This document shows positions 1-6,504 of a stretch of DNA of 24,152 bases, piece by piece. Source of the stretch: Phocaeicola plebeius (lineage in GTDB: Bacteria > Bacteroidota > Bacteroidia > Bacteroidales > Bacteroidaceae). The notes beneath the pieces were generated by a model. That model was not told the origin of the DNA. It was given only the letters and a program-made list of their open reading frames with translations, and ran no database searches. Each line of letters opens with the position of its first letter. Positions within the stretch are counted from its first letter, which is position 1. Made by a program: the position numbers and the translations under genes. The DNA lies in assembly GCA_004558305.1 (NCBI GenBank), contig SFDG01000068.1, positions 1-24,152 of the forward strand, in the 5' to 3' direction.

Positions 1-33
1 GTGTTTAAACAGCCCACCCACACGAAAGGGCAT

Positions 34-58
34 AAAAAAAGGAGTACCGCTGTACTCC
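34..58 (-). terminator. Intrinsic terminator, minus strand
   Basis: A 7-bp perfect stem (GGAGTAC at 41-47 pairing with GTACTCC at 52-58, 4-base loop) is followed on the minus strand by seven U residues (A run at 34-40). It can end both the leftward hexosaminidase transcript and the short transcript predicted from the promoter at 103-132. Confidence 0.8.
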
Positions 59-97
59 AACCTTTTGTTAACCTTAAATCTAATACTATGAAAAACA
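34..97 (-). ncRNA. Candidate short RNA (about 60-65 nt)
   Basis: A full Bacteroidetes promoter on the minus strand (103-132) lies about 45 bases before an intrinsic terminator (34-58), with no minus-strand reading frame of useful length between them. The expected product is a short untranslated RNA whose 3' end is the terminator hairpin. Only the promoter-terminator layout is seen; the exact start and any function are inferred. It could instead be just a terminator for the hexosaminidase gene with a chance promoter match. Confidence 0.45.
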
Positions 98-162
98 CAA
101 TGCAAAGGTACGCATTTCTGCATTACCTGCAAACTTTCCAACGGAAATCTCATGTTTTATAA
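88..162 (+). CDS. Possible 24-residue micro-ORF
   Basis: ATG at 88 opens a 24-codon frame beginning MKNTMQRYAFLHY and ending at TAA 160-162. It lies antisense to the promoter of the short RNA cassette. No strong Shine-Dalgarno sequence is seen, though AT-rich starts without one are common in Bacteroides. No family is recognised. It is probably a chance frame, kept only because the ATGAAAAAC start context is typical of Bacteroides genes. Confidence 0.15.
   Translation: MKNTMQRYAFLHYLQTFQRKSHVL
103..132 (-). promoter_or_regulatory. Bacteroidetes promoter for the short RNA
   Basis: On the minus strand TACCTTTG (103-110) matches the -7 consensus TAnnTTTG exactly, and TTG (130-132) sits 19 bases upstream as the -33 element. 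Transcription would start near 97 and run leftward into the terminator at 34-58. Confidence 0.6.
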
Positions 163-229
163 CAGGATTTAAGGATAATCCATCCCGACTATAGACTTGT
201 TAACGAGAAGTAAGCCAATCAACAAGCCA

Positions 230-1879
230 TCACCGTTCAAGAAATACTTCGTAAGGAACCCGCAACGCCACTCCGTTCCGCATCAGATTCACCAGATTCG
301 GCACCATCCGCTCTTTGAAAGAAGCCCATGAACGATGTTCCATCTGTGTCCACCCCGCTTCGGCCAATGCCAGACCACGAGGATAGGTCATATACATCGC
401 ACGGTGAATATCGCGGATTGCCTCCCCCCACAACGTTCCCATCACCCCCTCTATGTGCGGCAACTGCTCCTTTGCCCATCCGTATTCCGGATCGAACGCA
501 TACACTTTCTCCAACGAAGTAATCGGCATCCCCCAGTTGTTGAACTCCGGCAAATCCCCTTTCCACTGCGGATAATCAAAATACGTATACTCTCCGGGAG
601 CCATAATCAGGAGGTTGCCCGATGCAGCCGTAAGTTCCATACATTTCGGAGTCAGGCCATTGCGCCAGGTGACCAGTGTGACATCCTTCGGATAGTTGAA
701 CAGGAATTCATGAGCCGGCATCCAGATATTGTCGAGCTCACACCACAGCACAGGCGTCTTCCCCTTTTCACGGACACAGGCGATGATGCGCGAGAAGAAA
801 TGTCCCATCAACTGCGATGTCTTCGTGTAACCTTTCCGCTCCATCAACGCCTGGCATCGCGGACATTTCGCCCAGTTCTTCTCGATGGCAGCCTCGTCCC
901 CACCCAAGTGGATGCGTGACGACGGGAACAAAGCGGCGATCTCCGCCAGAATATGGTCGCATACCTCATAGGTCTTTTCACACGCAGCGCACATCATCTG
1001 ATTGTCTGTCTTCCCCAATACCCACCGCACAGTGTCGGCCAACTGACACCGCAGCTCCGGAAAAGCCGTCAACAGTGCAACCGTATGTCCCGGCATATCC
1101 ACTTCAGGAACAATCTCTACATGGCGACGAGCCGCATAGGTTATCAACTCCCGCAATTCTTCTTGCGTATAATAACCGTTATCCGGTCCCTGCAGACCAC
1201 CTTTTTCCGCACGGAAGGCTCCTTTTGCTGTCAATTGCGGATATTTCTTGATTTCCACCCGCCAACCTTGATCATCGGTAAGGTGCAGCTGTAGTACATT
1301 ATACTTGTAACGGACCATCTGGTCAATGTAGCGCTTCACATCCGCTACCGGCAAAAAATGACGAGCCGGATCGAGCATCAAAGCCCGATAAGAGAAGCGA
1401 GGCGCATCGTCAATACGCATGCCAGCCATACGCCGGTGTGAGGTATTTTCCCAGTCGCCCAACAACAACTGATCGAGTGTCTGCACTCCCCAAAAGAGAG
1501 CCGCCTCAGAGGCTCCGGACAACACGATTCCGTCCCGGTTGATCTCCAACGTGTAATGCTCCCGGCCTTCCAGGGTTGCATCCAGACGCAGCACAACGAC
1601 CGACGACACGGAAGAATCCCGGTTCTCCGTCACCACAGTCACACATCCCAGACGGTCTTGCAAAACCTCCTGCAGACGTTGCAGGCAGAAAGCATCCTTA
1701 TCTACAGAAGTCACTATATGCACCCGCTCACCTACCGTCCATACTCCATCCTGCTGCGCAACAGCATTGGGCAGAGGAACCAAGGCGGAACACTGTGGCT
1801 GAGCAACCAACGGCAAGGAAAAGAAAAAACAGAGTGCAACGAGCGCACTCCCTATGCTTCTTTGTTTCATGTTTTTCAT
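230..1879 (-). CDS. Secreted beta-N-acetylhexosaminidase, GH20
   Basis: An exo-glycosidase predicted to remove terminal beta-linked N-acetylglucosamine or N-acetylgalactosamine from glycans by substrate-assisted catalysis. The protein has 549 residues. Residues 1-27 form a Sec signal peptide with a hydrophobic core, about 28-160 the GH20b domain, and about 163-510 the TIM-barrel. The catalytic Asp-Glu pair is D328-E329 in HLGGDEA; the substrate-site segment LDPARHF is at 170-176 and HLTDDQGWR at 199-207. The likely site is the periplasm, since no lipobox cysteine is present. The chosen start (1879) lies 3 bp after the pnp stop; a second ATG at 1870 would still keep the signal peptide. It is probably co-transcribed with pnp at least in part, although a terminator-like hairpin lies in the end of pnp. 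The family is certain; substrate preference is not. Confidence 0.93.
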   Translation of the reverse strand: MKNMKQRSIGSALVALCFFFSLPLVAQPQCSALVPLPNAVAQQDGVWTVGERVHIVTSVDKDAFCLQRLQEVLQDRLGCVTVVTENRDSSVSSVVVLRLDATLEGREHYTLEINRDGIVLSGASEAALFWGVQTLDQLLLGDWENTSHRRMAGMRIDDAPRFSYRALMLDPARHFLPVADVKRYIDQMVRYKYNVLQLHLTDDQGWRVEIKKYPQLTAKGAFRAEKGGLQGPDNGYYTQEELRELITYAARRHVEIVPEVDMPGHTVALLTAFPELRCQLADTVRWVLGKTDNQMMCAACEKTYEVCDHILAEIAALFPSSRIHLGGDEAAIEKNWAKCPRCQALMERKGYTKTSQLMGHFFSRIIACVREKGKTPVLWCELDNIWMPAHEFLFNYPKDVTLVTWRNGLTPKCMELTAASGNLLIMAPGEYTYFDYPQWKGDLPEFNNWGMPITSLEKVYAFDPEYGWAKEQLPHIEGVMGTLWGEAIRDIHRAMYMTYPRGLALAEAGWTQMEHRSWASFKERMVPNLVNLMRNGVALRVPYEVFLER

Positions 1880-1882
1880 CGT

Positions 1883-3985
1883 TTAATTAAAATAAAGGTA
1901 TAACCATAAAAAAAGACACAGACTGCAGTTTCTGTCTCTATGTGCAGGACGCTTATCACGACGGGGACGGCCATTTCCTTCTTCCGACATACCTTCGGGT
2001 TTCGGCACCAGTACCTTGTGCGATAACTTGAACTTGCCGGTCTTCGGGTCGATATCCAGCAACTTCACATCAATCTCATCCCCTTCCTTGAGGCCGTCAC
2101 CCACTTCAGGCACAGCCACGATTCCCTTAATCAGGCGCACAGCGTCATCGATGCTCTGCTTGTTGTTGCCGGCAATTTCGATACGGCCCACACCGTCGAT
2201 TTCCTCAATGGTGATGGTAGCACCGGTCTCTTCCTGCATACCCTGGATAATCTTTCCGCCCGGGCCAATGACAGCACCGATGAACTCCTTCGGAATGGTC
2301 ATGGTTTCGATGCGCGGAGCATGCGGCTTGAGGTCGGCACGCGGTTCAGCGATACAATCGGTCAGTTTGCCCAAGATGTATTCACGTCCCTGCTTGGCCT
2401 GCAGCAAGGCCTTCTCCAGAATATCGTATGTCAGTCCGTCGCACTTGATATCCATCTGAGTAGCCGTGATACCGTTGCAGGTACCTGTCACCTTGAAGTC
2501 CATGTCGCCCAAGTGGTCTTCATCGCCCAAGATGTCCGAGAGAACCGCATATTTGTCCTCGCCCGGATTCTTGATCAGTCCCATGGCAATACCCGATACC
2601 GGATGCTTGATAGGCACACCCGCATCCATCAATGCCAGTGTACCGGCACAAACCGTAGCCATGGAAGAAGAACCGTTCGATTCCAGGATATCAGACATTA
2701 CACGGATGGTATAAGGATAGCCTTCAGGAATCTGTCCCTTGAGGGCACGCCAAGCCAAGTGGCCGTGACCGATTTCACGACGGCCTACACCGCGCTGTGC
2801 CTTGGCCTCGCCCGTAGAGAACGGAGGGAAGTTATAGTGGAGGAGGAAACGTTCCTTGTGCTGGTCGAGCACATCGTCCACAATCTTTTCGTCGAGCTTT
2901 GTACCCAGAGTCACTGAGCTGAGCGACTGCGTCTCGCCACGGGTAAAGATAGAAGATCCGTGAGGGCCGGGCAGCGGGCTGACTTCGCACCAGATGGGGC
3001 GGATATCCGTTGTGGCACGACCGTCCAGACGCTTGCCTTCGTCGAGGATGCAACGACGCATCGCTTCCTTCTCTACATCGTGGTAGTAACGGTCGATAAG
3101 CGGAGCCTTTTCTTCGAGTTCCTCATCGGAGAACTGAGCCTTGAATTCATCGCACACAGCCGTAAAGGCATCTTCACGTTCGTGCTTGTTGCGGTTGCCC
3201 GACTGAGCGATGGCATATGCCTTAGCGTAGCAGGCTTCGTGTACGGCCTTACGCAAGTCTTCGTCGTTCTCTTCGTGACAGTATTCGCGCTTCTGCACCT
3301 TTCCCACTTCCTCCATCAGCTCCATCTGCGCCTTGCAGTGAACCTTGATGGCTTCGTGAGCGAACTTCATGGCCTCCAGCAGGTCCTGTTCGGACACTTC
3401 CTTCATTTCTCCTTCCACCATCATGATGTTCTCATAAGTAGCAGCCACCATGATATCCATATCGGCACGTTCCAGCTGTTCGAAAGTCGGGTTGATGACA
3501 AACTGTCCGTCGATACGAGCCACGCGCACTTCAGAGATGGGGCCTCCGAACGGGATGTCGGAAACCGCCAAGGCAGCAGAGGCAGCCAATCCGGCCAATG
3601 CATCGGGCATGTCTACGCCGTCAGCAGAGAACAAGATGATGTTGACATACACTTCTGCGTGGTAGTTGTCGGGGAACAACGGACGCAACGCACGGTCTAC
3701 CAGTCTGCAAGTCAGGATTTCATAATCAGAAGCCTTGCCCTCACGCTTGGTAAATCCGCCGGGGAAACGTCCGAATGCGGAATATTTTTCTTTATACTCT
3801 ACCTGAAGGGGCATGAAATCAGTACCGGGAACTGCATCTTTTGCTGCACAAACAGTAGCCAGCAACATGGTGTTACCCATGCGTAGCATAACAGCACCAT
3901 CTGCCTGTTTTGCCAGCTTTCCCGTTTCGAGGGTGATGGTTCTGCCATCACTGAGCTCGATCGTCTTAACAATAGGATTAATCAT
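1883..3985 (-). CDS. pnp: Polyribonucleotide nucleotidyltransferase (PNPase), S1 domain shortened
   Basis: A phosphorolytic 3'-5' exoribonuclease that degrades mRNA to nucleoside diphosphates, normally a trimer in the cytoplasm. The frame has 700 residues: a first RNase PH domain (about 10-150), an all-alpha segment (about 150-240), a second RNase PH domain (about 330-550), and a KH domain (about 561-620) with the GPGG loop. In the S1 domain VPEVGD is followed directly by GLKEGDEIDVKLLDIDP. In known PNPases these two parts are separated by about 43 residues that hold the RNA-binding face (compare VGRVYTGKV...LVHIS in E. coli), so most of the OB fold seems deleted in frame near 2094-2102. The last residues (RNCSLCLFLWLYLYFN) are read through a terminator-like hairpin and look unlike a normal PNPase tail. 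The catalytic core looks complete. Identity is certain; activity on structured RNA may be altered. Confidence 0.95.
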   Translation of the reverse strand: MINPIVKTIELSDGRTITLETGKLAKQADGAVMLRMGNTMLLATVCAAKDAVPGTDFMPLQVEYKEKYSAFGRFPGGFTKREGKASDYEILTCRLVDRALRPLFPDNYHAEVYVNIILFSADGVDMPDALAGLAASAALAVSDIPFGGPISEVRVARIDGQFVINPTFEQLERADMDIMVAATYENIMMVEGEMKEVSEQDLLEAMKFAHEAIKVHCKAQMELMEEVGKVQKREYCHEENDEDLRKAVHEACYAKAYAIAQSGNRNKHEREDAFTAVCDEFKAQFSDEELEEKAPLIDRYYHDVEKEAMRRCILDEGKRLDGRATTDIRPIWCEVSPLPGPHGSSIFTRGETQSLSSVTLGTKLDEKIVDDVLDQHKERFLLHYNFPPFSTGEAKAQRGVGRREIGHGHLAWRALKGQIPEGYPYTIRVMSDILESNGSSSMATVCAGTLALMDAGVPIKHPVSGIAMGLIKNPGEDKYAVLSDILGDEDHLGDMDFKVTGTCNGITATQMDIKCDGLTYDILEKALLQAKQGREYILGKLTDCIAEPRADLKPHAPRIETMTIPKEFIGAVIGPGGKIIQGMQEETGATITIEEIDGVGRIEIAGNNKQSIDDAVRLIKGIVAVPEVGDGLKEGDEIDVKLLDIDPKTGKFKLSHKVLVPKPEGMSEEGNGRPRRDKRPAHRDRNCSLCLFLWLYLYFN
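1908..1937 (-). terminator. Terminator-like hairpin inside the end of pnp
   Basis: An imperfect stem (1914-1924 against 1927-1937, two mismatches) is followed on the minus strand by seven U residues (A run at 1908-1914). It lies within the last codons of the pnp frame and before the hexosaminidase start, so it may reduce read-through into that gene. Confidence 0.5.
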
Positions 3986-4076
3986 AAAACTTTCAATGTT
4001 TTTGGTTTTTTATTGAAATAGGCGGCTTTTTTCAAGGAATTTCGTCCCTACCGGCATAAGAACCTCCTGAAAAACT

Positions 4077-4105
4077 TTGCCATCTCACGAAAAGCCGTAA
4101 CTTTG
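4077..4105 (+). promoter_or_regulatory. Promoter of the DUF4369 lipoprotein gene
   Basis: TAACTTTG (4098-4105) fits the Bacteroidetes -7 consensus, with TTG (4077-4079) 18 bases upstream. Because it overlaps an upstream in-frame ATG at 4103, translation must begin at the later ATG (4133). Confidence 0.6.
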
Positions 4106-4132
4106 CACCGAATTTTTGAACAGATACCAACC

Positions 4133-5275
4133 ATGAAAAGAAATGCTTATATGGTAGCGGCCTTGTTTGCCGTACTGACCGCCTGTAACAACGAGCCCAC
4201 CTTCACCGTAGAAGGTAAAGTAGCCGGTGCTGCCGACAAGATGTTGTACATTGAACATGCCGGACTGGACGGCATCGTCCCTCTCGACTCCACCCGGCTG
4301 AAAAGCGACGGTGCTTTCCGCTTTCATCCTTCCCGACCGGAGTCGCCCGAATACTATCGTCTGCGCGTGGACAACAAAACCATCCATTTCTCGGTCGACT
4401 CTACCGAAACAGTAAGCATCGAAGCCAATTACGACAAATTCTCAACCGACTATCAAATCGGAGAGAGCGAGAGCAACCGGAAAATCAAGGAACTGGTCCT
4501 TCTGCAGGCTGAGCTGCAGGCCAAGGTCAACAAGGCCAGTGCTTCAGGCCTTCCGGCCGGAGTGGCCCAAGACAGCTTGCTCAGCCTCATCAGCCACTAC
4601 AAGGACGAGGTGAAACGGAACTATATCTTTGTCGGTCCGAACAAGCCGTACGCCTATTTCGCCCTGTTCCAGCAACTGAACGGCTACATGATTTTCGACC
4701 CGCTGAACAACAAGGAGGATGTAAAGTGCTTTGCGGCCGTAGCCACCAGCATGAACAATCTCTATCCTCATGCTGACCGCTCGCGCAATCTTTACAACAT
4801 GGTCATCAAGGGCATGAAGAACACCCGTACCCCGCAGGTGAAAGAAGTGTCGCTGCCCAGCGAAATCGTCAAAGAGACCTCTATCGTCGATATTCCCTTG
4901 ATGGACATCAAAGGCGAGACCCGTCACCTGACCGACCTGAAAGGCAAGGTTGTTCTCATTGACTTTACCGTCTATCAGAACGGACAGTCGGCCGGCCACA
5001 ACCTGGCCTTGCGCGAACTGTACGACAAGTATGCCGCCCAAGGCTTCGAAATCTATCAGATTTCCATCGATGCGGACGAGCATTACTGGAAAACAGCCAG
5101 CGACAACCTGCCCTGGATCTGCGTACGCGACCCCCAGGGTCCCTACTCTTCCTACCTTAATATATATGGAGTCACCCAACTGCCCGCTCTGTTCCTCGTG
5201 AACCGCAACAACGAATTGAGCCACCGGCTGGGCGAAAAGGACAACCTGGAGGAAGCCGTCAAGAAATTGTTATAA
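4133..5275 (+). CDS. DUF4369/thioredoxin-like lipoprotein lacking CxxC
   Basis: A lipoprotein of 380 residues with signal peptide and lipobox LTAC (Cys18 is the expected lipidation site), so it should sit in the cell envelope facing the periplasm. Residues about 20-115 match the DUF4369 pattern seen at the N-terminus of many Bacteroidetes TlpA-like proteins; the C-terminal 130 residues have the thioredoxin/AhpC-TSA fold (LKGKVVLIDF, then a later QLPALFLVN with the cis-proline region). Where family members carry WCGPC, this protein reads QNGQS (N283 to S286), so both redox cysteines are missing and thiol-disulfide exchange is not expected. It may be a binding or scaffold version. ATG 4133 is preferred over 4103 because the promoter -7 box covers 4103. 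Its transcript has no terminator before the hairpin at 5371-5406. Confidence 0.85.
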   Translation: MKRNAYMVAALFAVLTACNNEPTFTVEGKVAGAADKMLYIEHAGLDGIVPLDSTRLKSDGAFRFHPSRPESPEYYRLRVDNKTIHFSVDSTETVSIEANYDKFSTDYQIGESESNRKIKELVLLQAELQAKVNKASASGLPAGVAQDSLLSLISHYKDEVKRNYIFVGPNKPYAYFALFQQLNGYMIFDPLNNKEDVKCFAAVATSMNNLYPHADRSRNLYNMVIKGMKNTRTPQVKEVSLPSEIVKETSIVDIPLMDIKGETRHLTDLKGKVVLIDFTVYQNGQSAGHNLALRELYDKYAAQGFEIYQISIDADEHYWKTASDNLPWICVRDPQGPYSSYLNIYGVTQLPALFLVNRNNELSHRLGEKDNLEEAVKKLL

Positions 5276-5287
5276 AAACTTCAAATG

Positions 5288-5361
5288 TTGCAAAGCATAC
5301 AAAATAACCTTTACCAAACTTGCGCTATAAGAAAAAAAGGGTTACCTTTGCAAAGCATACA
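5288..5361 (+). repeat. 14-bp direct repeat around the greA promoter
   Basis: The sequence TTGCAAAGCATACA occurs at 5288-5301 and again, unchanged, at 5348-5361, exactly 60 bp apart. The second copy overlaps the end of the greA -7 box and the expected start point. It may be a regulator site or a trace of promoter duplication. Confidence 0.6.
5320..5350 (+). promoter_or_regulatory. greA promoter
   Basis: TACCTTTG (5343-5350) is an exact match to the -7 consensus and TTG (5320-5322) is 20 bases upstream. Transcription should start near 5356, before the hairpin at 5371-5406. Confidence 0.75.
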
Positions 5362-5364
5362 CAA

Positions 5365-5406
5365 GAAAGGGTTCCGGCATTGAACATTATGCCGGAATTC
5401 TTTTTT
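5365..5406 (+). terminator. Intrinsic terminator in the greA leader
   Basis: TTCCGGCAT (5372-5380) pairs perfectly with ATGCCGGAA (5389-5397) around an 8-base loop; the stem can be lengthened by G-U and A-U pairs, and a U-rich run follows (5398-5406). It lies between the greA promoter and the greA start, so it would make an RNA of about 50 nt and limit greA expression. It could also end the upstream lipoprotein transcript. Confidence 0.75.
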
Positions 5407-5469
5407 CTGTTTTACCGATAGAAACAAGAAAAGCATATAATCACCAAAAAAAACAGGAGGAAAAAAGAA

Positions 5470-5934
5470 ATGGCTTACATGTCAGAAGAAGGCTACCAGA
5501 AGCTGGTGGCAGAATTGAAACACTTGGAAGCAGTAGAACGCCCCAAGATCATTGCAGCTATCGCCGAAGCACGTGACAAGGGCGACTTGTCCGAAAACGC
5601 CGAATACGATGCAGCCAAAGAGGCGCAGAGTATGCTGGAATCCAAAATCAACCAGCTGAAGGCAACCATCGGGGATGCGAAAATCATTGATACATCCAAA
5701 TTGAAATGTGACACCGTACAGATCCTCACCCGTGTGGAACTGAAGAATGTCAAGACCGGCATGAAGATGGCTTATACCATCGTGTCGGAAAGCGAAGCCA
5801 ACCTGAAGCAGGGAAAGATTTCGGTCAACACTCCCATTGCACAGGGTCTGCTGGGCAAAAAGGTCGGCGACATTGCCGAAATCACTATCCCGCAGGGCAA
5901 AATCAGTCTGGAAGTATTAGGTATATCATTCTAA
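5470..5934 (+). CDS. greA: Transcription elongation factor GreA
   Basis: Rescues backtracked RNA polymerase by stimulating cleavage of the nascent RNA through the secondary channel. The protein has 154 residues, close to the family norm. Residues 1-75 form the coiled coil with the acidic tip (ARDKGDLSENAEYDAAKE, with D and E residues at the turn) and about 80-154 the FKBP-like C-terminal domain. A strong Shine-Dalgarno sequence (AGGAGG, 5455-5460) lies 9 bases before ATG 5470, which is unusual for Bacteroides and fixes the start. The leader holds its own promoter and an intrinsic terminator. The HIT gene follows after 56 bp with a hairpin between them. Confidence 0.96.
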   Translation: MAYMSEEGYQKLVAELKHLEAVERPKIIAAIAEARDKGDLSENAEYDAAKEAQSMLESKINQLKATIGDAKIIDTSKLKCDTVQILTRVELKNVKTGMKMAYTIVSESEANLKQGKISVNTPIAQGLLGKKVGDIAEITIPQGKISLEVLGISF

Positions 5935-5943
5935 CTAACCGGT

Positions 5944-5980
5944 AAGGCAAGTTCGCTTCGTGTGGACTTGCCTTCTTTAA
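5944..5980 (+). terminator. Hairpin between greA and the HIT gene
   Basis: AAGGCAAGT (5944-5952) pairs with ACTTGCCTT (5966-5974) around a 13-base loop, followed by a short U-rich stretch (CTTTAATAT). It is a weak or leaky terminator, or an RNA-processing hairpin, because no clear promoter separates it from the HIT gene 17 bases on. Confidence 0.5.
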
Positions 5981-5990
5981 TATATTTTAT

Positions 5991-6392
5991 ATGGCAACAA
6001 TATTCAGTAAAATCATTGCAGGAGACATCCCAAGCTACAAGGTAGCGGAAAACGAACACTTCTATGCATTCCTGGACATCAACCCACTGGCAAAAGGGCA
6101 TACGCTGGTAGTGCCGAAGCGCGAAGTGGATTATATCTTCGACCTCGATGACGAAGAGCTGGCTGCCATGCAGGTTTTTGCCAAAGGAGTGGCCTTGGCC
6201 ATCCAGCAGGCATTCCCCTGCCAGAAAGTCGGACAAGCAGTCATAGGGCTGGAAGTTCCTCATGCCCACATCCACCTCATCCCCATCCAGCGGGAGTCGG
6301 ATATGATTTTCTCCAATCCCAAGCTGAAACTCACCGACGAGGAATTCAAGGCCATTGCCGCTGCCATCCAGCAAAAGTGGTCGGAACGGTAA
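5991..6392 (+). CDS. HIT-family nucleotide hydrolase/transferase
   Basis: A 133-residue cytosolic histidine-triad protein of the Hint/HinT branch, which hydrolyses adenosine or guanosine 5'-phosphoramidates and related mononucleotides. The triad is at H91, H93 and H95 in HAHIHLIP; H93 is the expected nucleophile. The N-terminal FSKIIAGDIPSYKV and the DINPLAKGHTLVVPK segment are typical of the family. It follows greA in the same direction, separated only by a hairpin, so some co-transcription is likely. The physiological substrate cannot be told from sequence. Confidence 0.93.
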   Translation: MATIFSKIIAGDIPSYKVAENEHFYAFLDINPLAKGHTLVVPKREVDYIFDLDDEELAAMQVFAKGVALAIQQAFPCQKVGQAVIGLEVPHAHIHLIPIQRESDMIFSNPKLKLTDEEFKAIAAAIQQKWSER

Positions 6393-6411
6393 GCAATCCG
6401 GTTCCGGAATA

Positions 6412-6478
6412 AAACAACGACACGGAGATACAGGGTTTTCCTCCTTTCTACAAACGCCTTGTATCTCCGTGTTGTTGC
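6412..6478 (-). terminator. Terminator between converging HIT and manC-type genes
   Basis: ACACGGAGATACA (6420-6432) pairs with TGTATCTCCGTGT (6460-6472), a 13-bp perfect stem that extends imperfectly through the flanking AACAAC/GTTGTT. The minus strand has a U-rich tail (GTTGTTTTATT), so it mainly ends the leftward gene; it may also stop the HIT transcript. Confidence 0.65.
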
Positions 6479-6504
6479 TATGTGTCCTCTGCGCATGGAG
6501 GCCC

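Noticed and set aside
2960..3886. A 308-codon open frame on the plus strand
   Set aside because: It is antisense to the well-supported pnp gene, and its translation (rich in Phe, His, Val) resembles no protein family; it is a shadow of the pnp codons.
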